Source of the DNA: Neofamilia sp964346535
GTDB lineage: Bacteria > Bacillota > Clostridia > Tissierellales > Peptoniphilaceae
Reading direction: 5' to 3'
Assembly (NCBI GenBank): GCA_964346535.1
Contig: CAYFUN010000019.1
Location: 1 to 24,790, forward strand
Length of the DNA stretch: 24,790 bases
Shown here piece after piece: positions 8,566-16,579 of the stretch. Positions within the stretch are counted from its first letter, which is position 1; every line of letters starts with the position of its first letter. A program made the translations under genes and the position numbers. The notes beneath the pieces were generated by a model that did not search any database, was not told the DNA's origin, and saw only the letters and a list, made by a program, of their open reading frames with translations.

Positions 8566-8883
8566 ATGTTAGAACTAGATAAGACGAATTTTGACGAAGT
8601 AGTTTATGATTCAGAAGGTTATGTGTTCGTAGACTTTTGGTCAGAATCTTGTGAACCATGTAAGGCATTAATGCCAAAAGTTCACGAACTTGCAGAAAAA
8701 TATGGTGACAAAATTAAATTTGCATCTTTAGAGATTACTAAGGCTAGAAGAGCTGCAATTAAATGTGGAGTACTTGGCCTACCAACAATGTTAATGTTTA
8801 AAGACGGCGAAAAAGTTGACACTATAGATGCAGACACAGCTACTATAGAAAATATAGAAGCTATGATCAATAAATATTATTAA
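8566..8883 (+). CDS. trxA: Thioredoxin with atypical CEPC active site
   Basis: Thioredoxin-fold protein of 105 aa, predicted to carry electrons from TrxB to selenoprotein GrdA. The fold shows as VDFWSESCEPCKALMP (22-37) with redox cysteines Cys29 and Cys32, and the cis-proline loop GLPTMLMF (Pro73). The classic site is WCGPC; here it is SCEPC, with Ser for the conserved Trp and Glu for Gly between the cysteines. Thioredoxins of other grd operons also deviate from WCGPC (GCVPC is, to my knowledge, reported for Eubacterium acidaminophilum). The change probably tunes redox potential or partner choice. Two more cysteines are absent apart from Cys67. A strong AGGAGG site precedes the ATG. Confidence 0.93.
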   Translation: MLELDKTNFDEVVYDSEGYVFVDFWSESCEPCKALMPKVHELAEKYGDKIKFASLEITKARRAAIKCGVLGLPTMLMFKDGEKVDTIDADTATIENIEAMINKYY

Positions 8884-8898
8884 TTTAAAGGAGGACCT

Positions 8899-10188
8899 AT
8901 GCGTCTAGAATTAGGTGAAATCTATATTAAGGATATTAAGTTTGCTGAAGAATCAAAAATTGAAGATGGCATTCTTTTCCTTAATAAAGAAGACCTTGTT
9001 CGAGAATCAGGCTTTGAAGAAGATGAATATCTAGCTGATATTGACTTCGACATCGTTCATCCAGGAGAAAGTGTAAGAATCACACCTGTTAAAGACGTTC
9101 TTGAACCAAGGTATAAGCAAGAAGGCGGAGAATTTTTCCCAGGAGTACTAGGAAAAGTTGATACCGTAGGATCAGGTAAGACTATTTGTTTAAAGAATAT
9201 GGCAGTAATGACTACTGGTAAGATTGTTGGCTTCCAAGAAGGAATCATCGACATGACTGGACCAGGAGCAGACTATACTCCATTTTCTAAGTTAGTTTCA
9301 TTAGTAGTAATTACTAATCCAAAAGAAGGAGTTAAGCAACACAACCACGAACATTCAGTAAGAATGGTTGGACTAAAAATTACTAGATTTATTGGAAGCC
9401 TAGCTAAGGATCTTGAAGCTGAAGAAGTTAAGGTTTATGAAACTAAACCTCTACTAGAACAAGTTAAAGAATATCCAGACCTTCCAAAAGTAATTTATGT
9501 TTATATGCTACAAACTCAAGGGCTCCTACACGACACTTATGTTTACGGAGTAGATGCTAAGAAGATTATCCCAACATATCTATATCCAACAGAAGTTATG
9601 GACGGGGCAGTAATCTCAGGTAACTGTGTATCAGCATGTGACAAAAACCCAACTTACGTTCATTTAAACAACGACGTAATTAAATCACTTTATGAAGAAC
9701 ACGGAAAGACTTTAAACTTCCTAGGAGTAGTAATCACTAATGAAAATGTATATCTAATGGACAAGCAAAGATCATCAGATACTACTGCTAAATTAGTAGA
9801 ATTCTTAGGTGCAGATGCAGTAATTATTTCTCAAGAAGGATTTGGTAACCCAGATACTGACTTAATAATGAACTGCAAGAAGATTGAAAAGAAGGATATT
9901 AAAACAGTTATTATAACTGACGAATACGCAGGCCAAGACGGACTAAGCCAATCTCTAGCAGACGCTGACCCACTTGCTAATGCTTGTGTAACTGCAGGTA
10001 ATGCAAACGAAGTTATTGTACTTCCAAAACTTGACAAAGTTATTGGAGATATCCAATATGTAAACATCATTGCTGGTGGTAATGACAAGTCATTAAGAGA
10101 AGACGGAACTATAGAAGTTGAGCTTCAAGCTATAACTGGAGCTACTAACGAAACTGGTTTCACTAAACAATCAGCAAAGACTATTTAA
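8899..10188 (+). CDS. grdE: Glycine reductase component B proprotein GrdE
   Basis: Substrate-binding part of protein B, 429 aa. In this family the precursor cleaves itself and the new N-terminal cysteine becomes a pyruvoyl group that binds glycine as a Schiff base. The matching site is SGNCVSACD, with Asn242-Cys243 as the expected scissile bond, giving chains of about 242 and 187 residues. The HNHEHSVR segment (148-155) is another characteristic block. It partners with GrdB to activate glycine and pass the carboxymethyl group to GrdA. AGGAGG lies before the ATG and grdA follows after a 30-nt gap. Codon use favours AGA, CCA and GGA, as expected for a highly expressed gene. Confidence 0.96.
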   Translation: MRLELGEIYIKDIKFAEESKIEDGILFLNKEDLVRESGFEEDEYLADIDFDIVHPGESVRITPVKDVLEPRYKQEGGEFFPGVLGKVDTVGSGKTICLKNMAVMTTGKIVGFQEGIIDMTGPGADYTPFSKLVSLVVITNPKEGVKQHNHEHSVRMVGLKITRFIGSLAKDLEAEEVKVYETKPLLEQVKEYPDLPKVIYVYMLQTQGLLHDTYVYGVDAKKIIPTYLYPTEVMDGAVISGNCVSACDKNPTYVHLNNDVIKSLYEEHGKTLNFLGVVITNENVYLMDKQRSSDTTAKLVEFLGADAVIISQEGFGNPDTDLIMNCKKIEKKDIKTVIITDEYAGQDGLSQSLADADPLANACVTAGNANEVIVLPKLDKVIGDIQYVNIIAGGNDKSLREDGTIEVELQAITGATNETGFTKQSAKTI

Positions 10189-10218
10189 TATTTAATAAAA
10201 GGAAAGAAAAGAGGAACT

Positions 10219-10689
10219 ATGAACTTATTAGAAAACAAGAAAATAGTGATCATAGGTGACCGTGACGGTATACCTGGACCAGCTATTCAAGCTTGTGTTG
10301 AAACTGTAGACAACACAGAAGTAATATTTTCAGCTACAGAATGTTTTGTCTGAACTAGTGCCGGAGCTATGGACCTAGAAAACCAACAAAGAGTTAAAGA
10401 CTTCGCAGAACAATACGGAGCAGAAAACATTGTTGTTATTTTAGGTGGAGCTGAGGCAGAGGCTGCAGGTCTTGCAGCTGAGACATGTATAGCAGGAGAC
10501 CCAACTTTTGCAGGACCACTTGCTGGTGTAGAATTAGGGCTAGCTTGCTACCACGTAGTAGAAGACGAAATGAAAGAACTATTTGACCCAGATGTTTATG
10601 ATGAACAAATTGGAATGATGGAAATGGTTCTTGATGTAGATGAAATTGTAGAAGAAATGCAAGACATCAGAGAGGATTTGTTAGGATAA
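10219..10689 (+). CDS. grdA: Glycine reductase selenoprotein A, in-frame UGA = Sec45
   Basis: Central selenoprotein of glycine reductase, 156 aa when the in-frame TGA at 10351-10353 is read as selenocysteine. It accepts the carboxymethyl group on Sec, passes it to GrdC/GrdD and is re-reduced by thioredoxin. The reading before TGA is MNLLENKKIVIIGDRDG and so on to ATECFV. After it comes TSAGAMDLENQQ. Together these give the hallmark CFVU-TSAGAMD, a Cys42-x-x-Sec45 pair. Start: GAGGAAC lies directly upstream of the ATG at 10219. A caller that treats TGA as a stop would report only a 106-aa fragment starting at the internal ATG 10369. A hairpin right after TGA supports recoding. Confidence 0.97.
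10351..10378 (+). promoter_or_regulatory. Sec codon and SECIS-like hairpin in grdA
   Basis: TGA at 10351-10353 is followed one base later by a stem: CTAGTGCC (10355-10362) against GGACCTAG (10371-10378). That is four pairs, a 2x2 mismatch and two pairs. The apical loop GGAGCTAT starts with guanines. Bacterial SECIS elements lie directly 3' of the Sec codon within the coding region and are bound by SelB, which this window encodes. The hairpin is seen by eye, without an energy calculation. Confidence 0.65.
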
Positions 10690-10703
10690 TAAAGGGGTAA
10701 CAA

Positions 10704-12014
10704 ATGGCAAAAATTAAAGTTGTGCATTATGTCAACCAATTTTATGCAGGTATTGGTGGAGAAGAAAAAGCCGATACAAAACCTCACATAGCCGAAACCC
10801 TACCACCACTAAGTGTTCAATTTCAACAAAAACTTGGTGATGACTTTGAAGTAGTGGCAACAGTTGTTTGTGGAGACACTTATTTCAACGAAAATATGGA
10901 AGATGCGAAAGCAGAAATCCTAGGCTTTGTAAAGAGTTTTGAACCTGACTTTTTTATAGCAGGACCAGCATTTAATGCAGGTAGATATGGTGTTGCTTGC
11001 GGTACTATTGCTGCAGCAGTAAAAGAAGAATTAAATATTCCAGCTATGACAGCTATGTATGTTGAAAACCCAGGTGCAGACATGTTCAAAAAACAAGTTT
11101 ACATCATTGAAACTCAAGATAGCGCAGCAGGAATGAGAAAGGCCATTAAGGCTGTAACAGCTTTTGCACAAAAATATGCAAAAGGCGAAGAAATTGGCGA
11201 TCCAGAAGTTGAAGGCTATATGCCACAAGGCAGAAGAAAGAACTTCTTCACAGAAGAAACTGGATCTAGAAGAGCCGTTAATATGCTTCTAAAGAAAATT
11301 AATGGCGAAGAATTTAAGACAGAATATCCAATGCCTGAATTCGACAGAGTTGAACCTCACGAAGCAGTTAAAGATATGTCTAAGGCTAGAATTGCTTTAG
11401 TAACATCAGGTGGTATTGTTCCAAAAGGAAACCCAGACCACATTGAATCATCTTCAGCTTCAAAATACGGCAGATATAGTCTAGCTGACATTGATAATTT
11501 AACTCCAGAAAATTCTGAAACTGCCCACGGTGGTTATGACCCTGTTTATGCAAACGAAGACTCAGACAGAGTTCTTCCAGTTGACGTACTAAAGAACATG
11601 GTTAAAGAAGGCAAAATTGGTTCCCTACACGATTATTGGTATTCAACAGTAGGAAACGGTACTGCAATACTATCAGCTAAACAATACGGTAGAGAAATTG
11701 CTGAATACCTAAAAGAAGACAAGGTTGACGCAGTTATTCTAACCTCTACGTGAGGTACCTGTACACGTTGCGGTGCAACAATGGTTAAAGAAATAGAAGC
11801 AGCTGGATTCCCAGTTGTTCACGTATGTACAATTACTCCAATTTCAATGACAGTTGGAGCTAACAGAATTGTACCTGCGATAGCTATTCCTCACCCACTT
11901 GGCGATCCAGCCTTAACAGCGGATGAAGAATACAGGTTAAGATATCACCTAGTAGAAAAAGCTTTAAAAGCTTTAGAAACAGAAGTACAAGAACAAACAG
12001 TTTTCGAAGACTAA
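10704..12014 (+). CDS. grdB: Glycine reductase selenoprotein B, in-frame UGA = Sec350
   Basis: Catalytic subunit of protein B, 436 aa when the TGA at 11751-11753 is read as selenocysteine. The flanking sequence is VILTST-U-GTCTRCGATMVKE, so Sec350 lies in UxxCxxC (Sec350, Cys353, Cys356), matching the family position. With the pyruvoyl protein GrdE it activates glycine and moves the carboxymethyl group to Sec of GrdA. The upstream 349-codon part and the downstream part (reopening at ATG 11781) share one frame and together give full family length. This excludes a frameshifted pseudogene. AAAGGGG precedes the ATG at 10704. grdC begins 9 nt after the stop. Confidence 0.97.
11751..11785 (+). promoter_or_regulatory. 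Sec codon and SECIS-like hairpin in grdB
   Basis: Thirteen bases after TGA (11751-11753), GTTGC (11767-11771) pairs perfectly with GCAAC (11775-11779) around the loop GGT. ACC (11757-11759, allowing for an A shift at 11757) and GGT (11783-11785) can close an outer stem. The distance from the Sec codon and the G-G-U loop fit bacterial SECIS elements. Assignment is by eye. Confidence 0.6.
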
Positions 12015-12023
12015 GGAGGCAAA

Positions 12024-13571
12024 ATGAGTTTTCCTGTATTGAAATCTGCAGGGTTTGTACTAGTGAATACTCCCGACATGGTTGTAAATGCCGGGAGTAC
12101 TTTCACTACTGAAAAAATACTAAATCCTGACTCAGATTTATTAAAAAATGCAAAAGATCACTTAAGATCTTTTGACGAATTTGTTAGTTATTTACCTAAC
12201 CAAATTTACATCGGTAATGAAAGACCAGAAATGTTAGAAGGCCACAAACTTCCATACTCAGCAATCGACTATAAGTCTGATAAAGTTATGGGTAAAATGG
12301 GCTCAATAGTAAGAGAAGAAGAATTTATTGGTGCTATGAAGTACTGCGATGAATTCGACTTAGTTATCCTATCAGAAGCTTATGTTAACAAATACAAGGA
12401 CCAAGTTGAAAAACGCTTTCCAGAATTAGAAAAATCTTTTGACAAACTAGTTGCTGAAGATACTTCTAAGGGAGAAGAGCTTATTGCTAATGACAAGGCC
12501 ATGGGCCTTTACCTTGAAGGCGAGCTTGTTGGCTACGTTCGTCAAGCTCACGACACTGACGTAAACCTAAATGCCCATACTATGTTTGAAAATATAGTTT
12601 CAAAAACATCAGCAGTTATTGCTGCCATAGAAACTTTTAAACATTCAGAAGTTAAGAGAGAAGAAATTGACTATGTAATTGAATGTTCAGAAGAAGCCTG
12701 TGGTGATATTAACCAAAGAGGTGGAGGCAACTTTGCAAAGGCTATTGCAGAAACTGTTGGAATAGGAAATGCAACAGGATCTGATATTAGGTCCTTCTGT
12801 GCTGCTCCAGTTCACGCAATTATTCACGCAGCAGCAATGGTTAAGGCTGGAATTTGTAAAAATGTTCTAGTTGTAGCTGGTGGATCAACTGCAAAGCTTG
12901 GAATGAATGCTAGAGACCATATGAAAAAAGACCTACCAATTTTTGAAGACGCTGTAGCTTCATTTGGTGTAATTATTTCTGAAAATGATGGTGTAAGCCC
13001 AGTTTTAAGAACTGACATCATCGGCAAGCACACTGTTGATACAGGTTCATCTCCACAAGCGGTTATTACTTCACTAGTACTTGAACCACTAAAGAGAAAC
13101 GGACTTAAGATTACAGATGTTGACAAGTTTTCACCAGAAATGCAAAACGCTGACATCACTAGACCAGCAGGAGCAGGTAATGTTCCAGAAGCTAACTACA
13201 AGATGATCGGTGCTTTAGCAGTAATGGAAAAAGAAATTGATAGAAAGGGTCTAGCTGACTTTGTTGCAAACAAAGGATATCCAGGCTGGGCACCAACTCA
13301 AGGTCACATTCCATCAGCAGTTCCTTATTGCGGTCACATGATTACTGATCTAACAACAGGAGACTATAATAGAGCTATGTTAGTTGGTAAGGGATCTCTA
13401 TTCTTAGGAAGACTTACTAACTTATTTGACGGAGTTTCAATTGTAGCAGAAAGAAACACTGGTAAAGTTGAAGAAGAAAATGCAGCTGGAAACAATGAAG
13501 ATGTAGTAAGAAAAGTCGTAGCTGATGCTATGAAACAAGTAGCTGAAAAGATCTTAGAAGAAGAGGAATAG
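12024..13571 (+). CDS. grdC: Glycine reductase complex component C, GrdC (protein C beta subunit)
   Basis: Subunit of protein C, 515 aa. With GrdD it turns the carboxymethyl-selenoether of GrdA into acetyl phosphate. It belongs to the thiolase/FabH-like superfamily: CSEEACGDINQRGGGN (223-238) and the block SFCAAPVHAIIHAAAMV resemble the condensing-enzyme nucleophile region. GHIPSAVPYCGHM near residue 440 is another conserved block. AAGGAGG precedes the ATG. It lies between grdB and grdD with gaps of 9 and 3 nt, so the genes are co-translated. A striking GC-rich hairpin spans codons 15-26. No residue is evidently missing. Confidence 0.95.
   Translation: MSFPVLKSAGFVLVNTPDMVVNAGSTFTTEKILNPDSDLLKNAKDHLRSFDEFVSYLPNQIYIGNERPEMLEGHKLPYSAIDYKSDKVMGKMGSIVREEEFIGAMKYCDEFDLVILSEAYVNKYKDQVEKRFPELEKSFDKLVAEDTSKGEELIANDKAMGLYLEGELVGYVRQAHDTDVNLNAHTMFENIVSKTSAVIAAIETFKHSEVKREEIDYVIECSEEACGDINQRGGGNFAKAIAETVGIGNATGSDIRSFCAAPVHAIIHAAAMVKAGICKNVLVVAGGSTAKLGMNARDHMKKDLPIFEDAVASFGVIISENDGVSPVLRTDIIGKHTVDTGSSPQAVITSLVLEPLKRNGLKITDVDKFSPEMQNADITRPAGAGNVPEANYKMIGALAVMEKEIDRKGLADFVANKGYPGWAPTQGHIPSAVPYCGHMITDLTTGDYNRAMLVGKGSLFLGRLTNLFDGVSIVAERNTGKVEEENAAGNNEDVVRKVVADAMKQVAEKILEEEE
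12068..12099 (+). repeat. Perfect 8-bp GC-rich inverted repeat inside grdC
   Basis: TACTCCCG (12068-12075) pairs perfectly with CGGGAGTA (12092-12099) around a 16-nt loop, 44 nt into grdC. It uses CCC for Pro17, which appears to be the only CCC in a gene that otherwise uses CCA or CCT. An RNA hairpin at this position could affect translation, processing or stability of the distal transcript; that is inference. Confidence 0.55.
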
Positions 13572-13574
13572 GCC

Positions 13575-14708
13575 ATGGACAAAAAGAAAATAGCTCATTC
13601 AATTATGAATTTAGCAGAATCTTTAGAAAGTGGCGTCTTAAAAGACAATATAAAAATTGCAGTTACTAATTTTGGCTCAGAACTCGGAGTAGAAAATATC
13701 AACGAGGCTATTCTTGCATCTAAATCAGCCTTATTTGATATTGTAGTTGTAGGTACACCCTTAGAAGGCTTCGAATCCTATGAAGCATGTGGCGATGAGG
13801 AAGTTGCCAAGGTATTAGAAGACCTTTTTAACAAGGGAGAAATCCAAGCTGCTGTTACTATGCACTATCCATTCCCTATAGGTGTTTCAACTGTAGGAAA
13901 AATAATAACCCCTGCTTTTGGCAAGGAAGTATTTTTAGCTACAACTACAGGCACAACCCATGCAAAAAGAGAAAAGGCTATGATACTAAATGCCATTAAC
14001 GGTATAGTTGTTGCTAAGGCCAATGGCATAGAAAATCCAAGTCTTGGAATTTTAAATATTGAAGGGGCAGTAACTGTAGAGAAGAAACTTAAAGAACTAA
14101 AGGAAAATGGCTTTGACATTAACTTTGCTCAATCAAAAAGATCTGACGGTGGATCTTTATTAAGAGGTAATGACCTAGTAGCAGGAGTTCCAGACATTTT
14201 AGTTTGTGATTCGCTAACAGGAAATGTTTTAGTTAAAACCTTTGCTTCTTATACTTCAGGTGGTTTTTATGAAACTACAGGTTATGGCTATGGACCAAGT
14301 GTTGGCCAAGGCTATGACAAGGCAGTTTTTATAGTATCTAGGGCATCAGGTGCTCCAGTAATTAAAAACGCCATCTCCTATGCCTATGACAGCGTAAAGG
14401 GAGACCTAGTAAAACTTTCTAAGACCTACTATGAAAAAGCTAGAGCTGCTAAATTAGACGAAATTCTAGAATCACTAGATGACAAGGCCAAGGAAGACCT
14501 TCCACAAGCCCCAATGCCAGACAAGGAAATCGTAACTGAATCTATTGGCGGCATTGATATACTAGAAATTGAAAATGCAGTGCAAGCACTTTGGGCTGAA
14601 AAGATTTATGCAGAATCTGCCATGGGTTGTACAGGTCCTATGGTAATGGTAAGCTCAGAAAACATTGACAAGGCTAAAGAAATATTAGCAAATAAAGGCT
14701 TTATTTAG
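13575..14708 (+). CDS. grdD: Glycine reductase complex component D, GrdD (protein C alpha subunit)
   Basis: Subunit of protein C, 377 aa, related to the PlsX phosphate-acyltransferase family. It catalyses the last step, phosphorolysis of the acetyl intermediate to acetyl phosphate. The C-terminal AESAMGCTGPMVMV contains Cys352, which matches the active-site cysteine identified in E. acidaminophilum GrdD (Cys359 there). SKRSDGGSLLRGNDLVAGVP and ASYTSGGFYETTGYGYGPSVG are PlsX-like Gly-rich blocks. The ATG is 3 nt after the grdC stop, with only a weak ribosome site (AGAGGAATAGG), which suggests coupling to grdC. It ends the grd operon; terminator hairpins follow the stop directly. Confidence 0.95.
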   Translation: MDKKKIAHSIMNLAESLESGVLKDNIKIAVTNFGSELGVENINEAILASKSALFDIVVVGTPLEGFESYEACGDEEVAKVLEDLFNKGEIQAAVTMHYPFPIGVSTVGKIITPAFGKEVFLATTTGTTHAKREKAMILNAINGIVVAKANGIENPSLGILNIEGAVTVEKKLKELKENGFDINFAQSKRSDGGSLLRGNDLVAGVPDILVCDSLTGNVLVKTFASYTSGGFYETTGYGYGPSVGQGYDKAVFIVSRASGAPVIKNAISYAYDSVKGDLVKLSKTYYEKARAAKLDEILESLDDKAKEDLPQAPMPDKEIVTESIGGIDILEIENAVQALWAEKIYAESAMGCTGPMVMVSSENIDKAKEILANKGFI

Positions 14709-14710
14709 GC

Positions 14711-14750
14711 CCTAAAAGTTAGATATCCTTTTAGGATATCTTTCTTTTTT
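14711..14750 (+). terminator. grd operon terminator with overlapping alternative hairpin
   Basis: AGATATCC (14721-14728) pairs perfectly with GGATATCT (14734-14741) and runs into a T-rich tract (to 14750): an intrinsic terminator. CCTAAAAG (14711-14718) also pairs perfectly with CTTTTAGG (14728-14735). The two 8-bp stems share bases and exclude each other, as in an antiterminator/terminator switch. The left arm starts 3 nt after the grdD stop. Confidence 0.8.
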
Positions 14751-15043
14751 AACTAATATTTAGATTTAATCGATATATAAGGCTTCCATATAGACGTATC
14801 TGATACACAAATAAATATCTTTAAAGTCTGTAGCTTAAATTTTAAATTTTATATATAAACAAAGAGCAAGATTAAAAACAAAAACAAAATTAATTAACCT
14901 TTTCACTTTATTGTATTTTGTCTTTCAAATAAAATTTGAAAATTTGTAAAAAATATAAAATGTCACTATCCACTTGAAACAAACTGGTATTTTAAACTTA
15001 CAAATACCAACCATTCTAAATCTAAATAAAGGAGATGACCAAT
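14751..15043 (+). promoter_or_regulatory. Upstream region of the AGCS symporter, with two dyads
   Basis: AT-rich and non-coding. TTTCAAAT (14923-14930) and ATTTGAAA (14934-14941) form a perfect 8-bp dyad with a 3-nt centre, which looks like an operator. A possible -10, TATAAA (14954-14959), follows without a convincing -35. TGGTATTT (14985-14992) and AAATACCA (15002-15009) make a second perfect 8-bp hairpin in the presumed leader. AAAGGAG (15028-15034) is the ribosome site. No glycine riboswitch core is recognisable. Confidence 0.4.
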
Positions 15044-16456
15044 ATGTTAGACAGTCTAACTCAAGTTGTCGTAAAAATTAATAGTATCTTATGGGGCCCT
15101 CCTATGATGATATTACTTGTAGGTTTTGGTTTAGTATCAACAATCTACCTTAAGTTTCCTCAGTTTACAAAACTAGGATACGGATGGAATGAAACTTTTG
15201 GAAAATTATTTAAGAAAGAAGAAAGAGAAGATGCTGACGCAGAATCACTTTCATCTTTCCAAGCCCTTGCTACAGCAATAGCTGCACAAGTTGGTACAGG
15301 AAATATTGGCGGTGTAGCTGGAGCTATAGTTTCAGGTGGACCTGGAGCAGTATTTTGGATGTGGATTACAGCAATTTTAGGTATGTCTACTATTTCTGTA
15401 GAAGCAATGCTTGCTCAAAAGTATAGAGAAAAAAGAGGAGACCAACTAGTTGGTGGACCAGCTTATTATTTAAGTAAGGGCCTAGAAGGAAAAGGCAAGG
15501 CTGGACTAGGAAAAGCTTTAGCAGCAATTTTTGCAATTTTAATTGTTACTGCCCTTGGCTTTATTGGCAATATGGTTCAATCAAACTCTATTTCTACAGC
15601 TATTACAGAAGCTTTTGGTGTCAACCCATTAATTATTGGAATAATTATTGCAATAATTGCAGCTTTTATATTTATCGGTGGTATTAAACGTATTGGTAAG
15701 TTTGCTGAATATGTAGTTCCATTTATGGCTGCCCTTTATATTCTTGGATCAATTGCAGTTTTAGTAAAATATGCTGGCATGATTGGCCCTGTATTCAAGG
15801 CTATATTCTCAGCAGCTTTTACTGGCCAAGCTATGCTTGGTGGTGCAATTGGTGTATCTATTAAAACAGCTATTAGATATGGTGTTGCTAGAGGACTTTT
15901 CTCTAATGAAGCAGGTATGGGATCTACTCCAAATTCACACGCAGTAGCCCACGTTCCTCATCCAGCAGTTCAAGGTACAGTAGCCATGGTTGGTGTACTA
16001 ATTGACACAATGATCGTTTGTACAGCAACTTCACTAGTTATTTTAGCTACAGGGGCCAACAACTCAGGCAAGCAAGGCGTAATGATTACTATGGAAGGCT
16101 TTAGAATTGCCTTTGGTGAAATAGGAGCTCAATTCCTAGCAATAGCCTTAATCTTCTTTGCCTTTACAACAATAATTGGTTGGTACTACTTTGGCGAATC
16201 AAATATTAAGTATTTATTTAAATCAAAATCTGCTTTGAGAATATACCAAGTAATTGTACTATTTTTTATAGTATTTGGATCAGTTCAAAAAGTAGACCTT
16301 GTTTGGGAACTTACAGACATGTTTAACGGTCTAATGGTAATTCCAAACGTAATTGGATTATTTTTCTTATTATCAGAAGCTAGAGAAATGCTTTTCGATT
16401 TCGATGCTCAAAGAAAACGTGGAGAAAAATTAACCTACCACTACAAATACCAATAA
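15044..16456 (+). CDS. AGCS-family sodium:alanine/glycine symporter
   Basis: Inner-membrane sodium-coupled amino-acid importer of 470 aa with about 10-11 hydrophobic helices. Family hallmarks are AAQVGTGNIGGVAGAI in the first third and the loop GLFSNEAGMGSTPNSHA in the second half. I set the start at ATG 15044. The in-frame ATG at 15035 touches the AAAGGAG site (15028-15034), while 15044 has a 9-nt spacing. AGCS carriers move glycine and alanine. The position right behind the glycine reductase operon suggests it feeds glycine to GrdB/GrdE, but specificity is inferred from context. It may have its own promoter or be reached by read-through of the grd terminator. Confidence 0.93.
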   Translation: MLDSLTQVVVKINSILWGPPMMILLVGFGLVSTIYLKFPQFTKLGYGWNETFGKLFKKEEREDADAESLSSFQALATAIAAQVGTGNIGGVAGAIVSGGPGAVFWMWITAILGMSTISVEAMLAQKYREKRGDQLVGGPAYYLSKGLEGKGKAGLGKALAAIFAILIVTALGFIGNMVQSNSISTAITEAFGVNPLIIGIIIAIIAAFIFIGGIKRIGKFAEYVVPFMAALYILGSIAVLVKYAGMIGPVFKAIFSAAFTGQAMLGGAIGVSIKTAIRYGVARGLFSNEAGMGSTPNSHAVAHVPHPAVQGTVAMVGVLIDTMIVCTATSLVILATGANNSGKQGVMITMEGFRIAFGEIGAQFLAIALIFFAFTTIIGWYYFGESNIKYLFKSKSALRIYQVIVLFFIVFGSVQKVDLVWELTDMFNGLMVIPNVIGLFFLLSEAREMLFDFDAQRKRGEKLTYHYKYQ

Positions 16457-16514
16457 AAATTTAATTATTAATAACTAACAAAAGCAAAACAGGATGTTTT
16501 CGAAAAAACTAACC

Positions 16515-16541
16515 AAGCAGGCTCTCAGGAGTCTGCTTTTT
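16515..16541 (+). terminator. Terminator of the AGCS gene
   Basis: AGCAGGCT (16516-16523) pairs with AGTCTGCT (16530-16537), one G-U pair included, around loop CTCAGG, followed by TTTTT. It lies about 60 nt after the stop. Confidence 0.75.
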
Positions 16542-16579
16542 AATGGAAAAATTTAAAGAAAGAATATCTCTAATAAAAT

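Noticed and set aside
10351..11753. In-frame TGA codons as evidence that grdA and grdB are pseudogenes
   Set aside because: Both fall at the exact family Sec positions, the frames continue with conserved sequence, and selA and selB lie alongside.
13767..13778. GGCTTCGAATCC, resembling a tRNA T-arm
   Set aside because: It is coding sequence in grdD (Gly-Phe-Glu-Ser) and no cloverleaf can be drawn around it.
14926..14948. A CodY-box-like sequence upstream of the AGCS gene
   Set aside because: Only about 10 of 15 positions match the consensus, which is not convincing in AT-rich DNA.
15035..15046. ATG at 15035 as start of the AGCS gene
   Set aside because: It abuts the AAAGGAG site with no spacing; ATG 15044 is correctly placed.
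16521..16530. CTCTCAGG, resembling part of the glycine riboswitch core
   Set aside because: It lies in the loop and stem of the AGCS terminator, downstream of the gene, without the other core segments.
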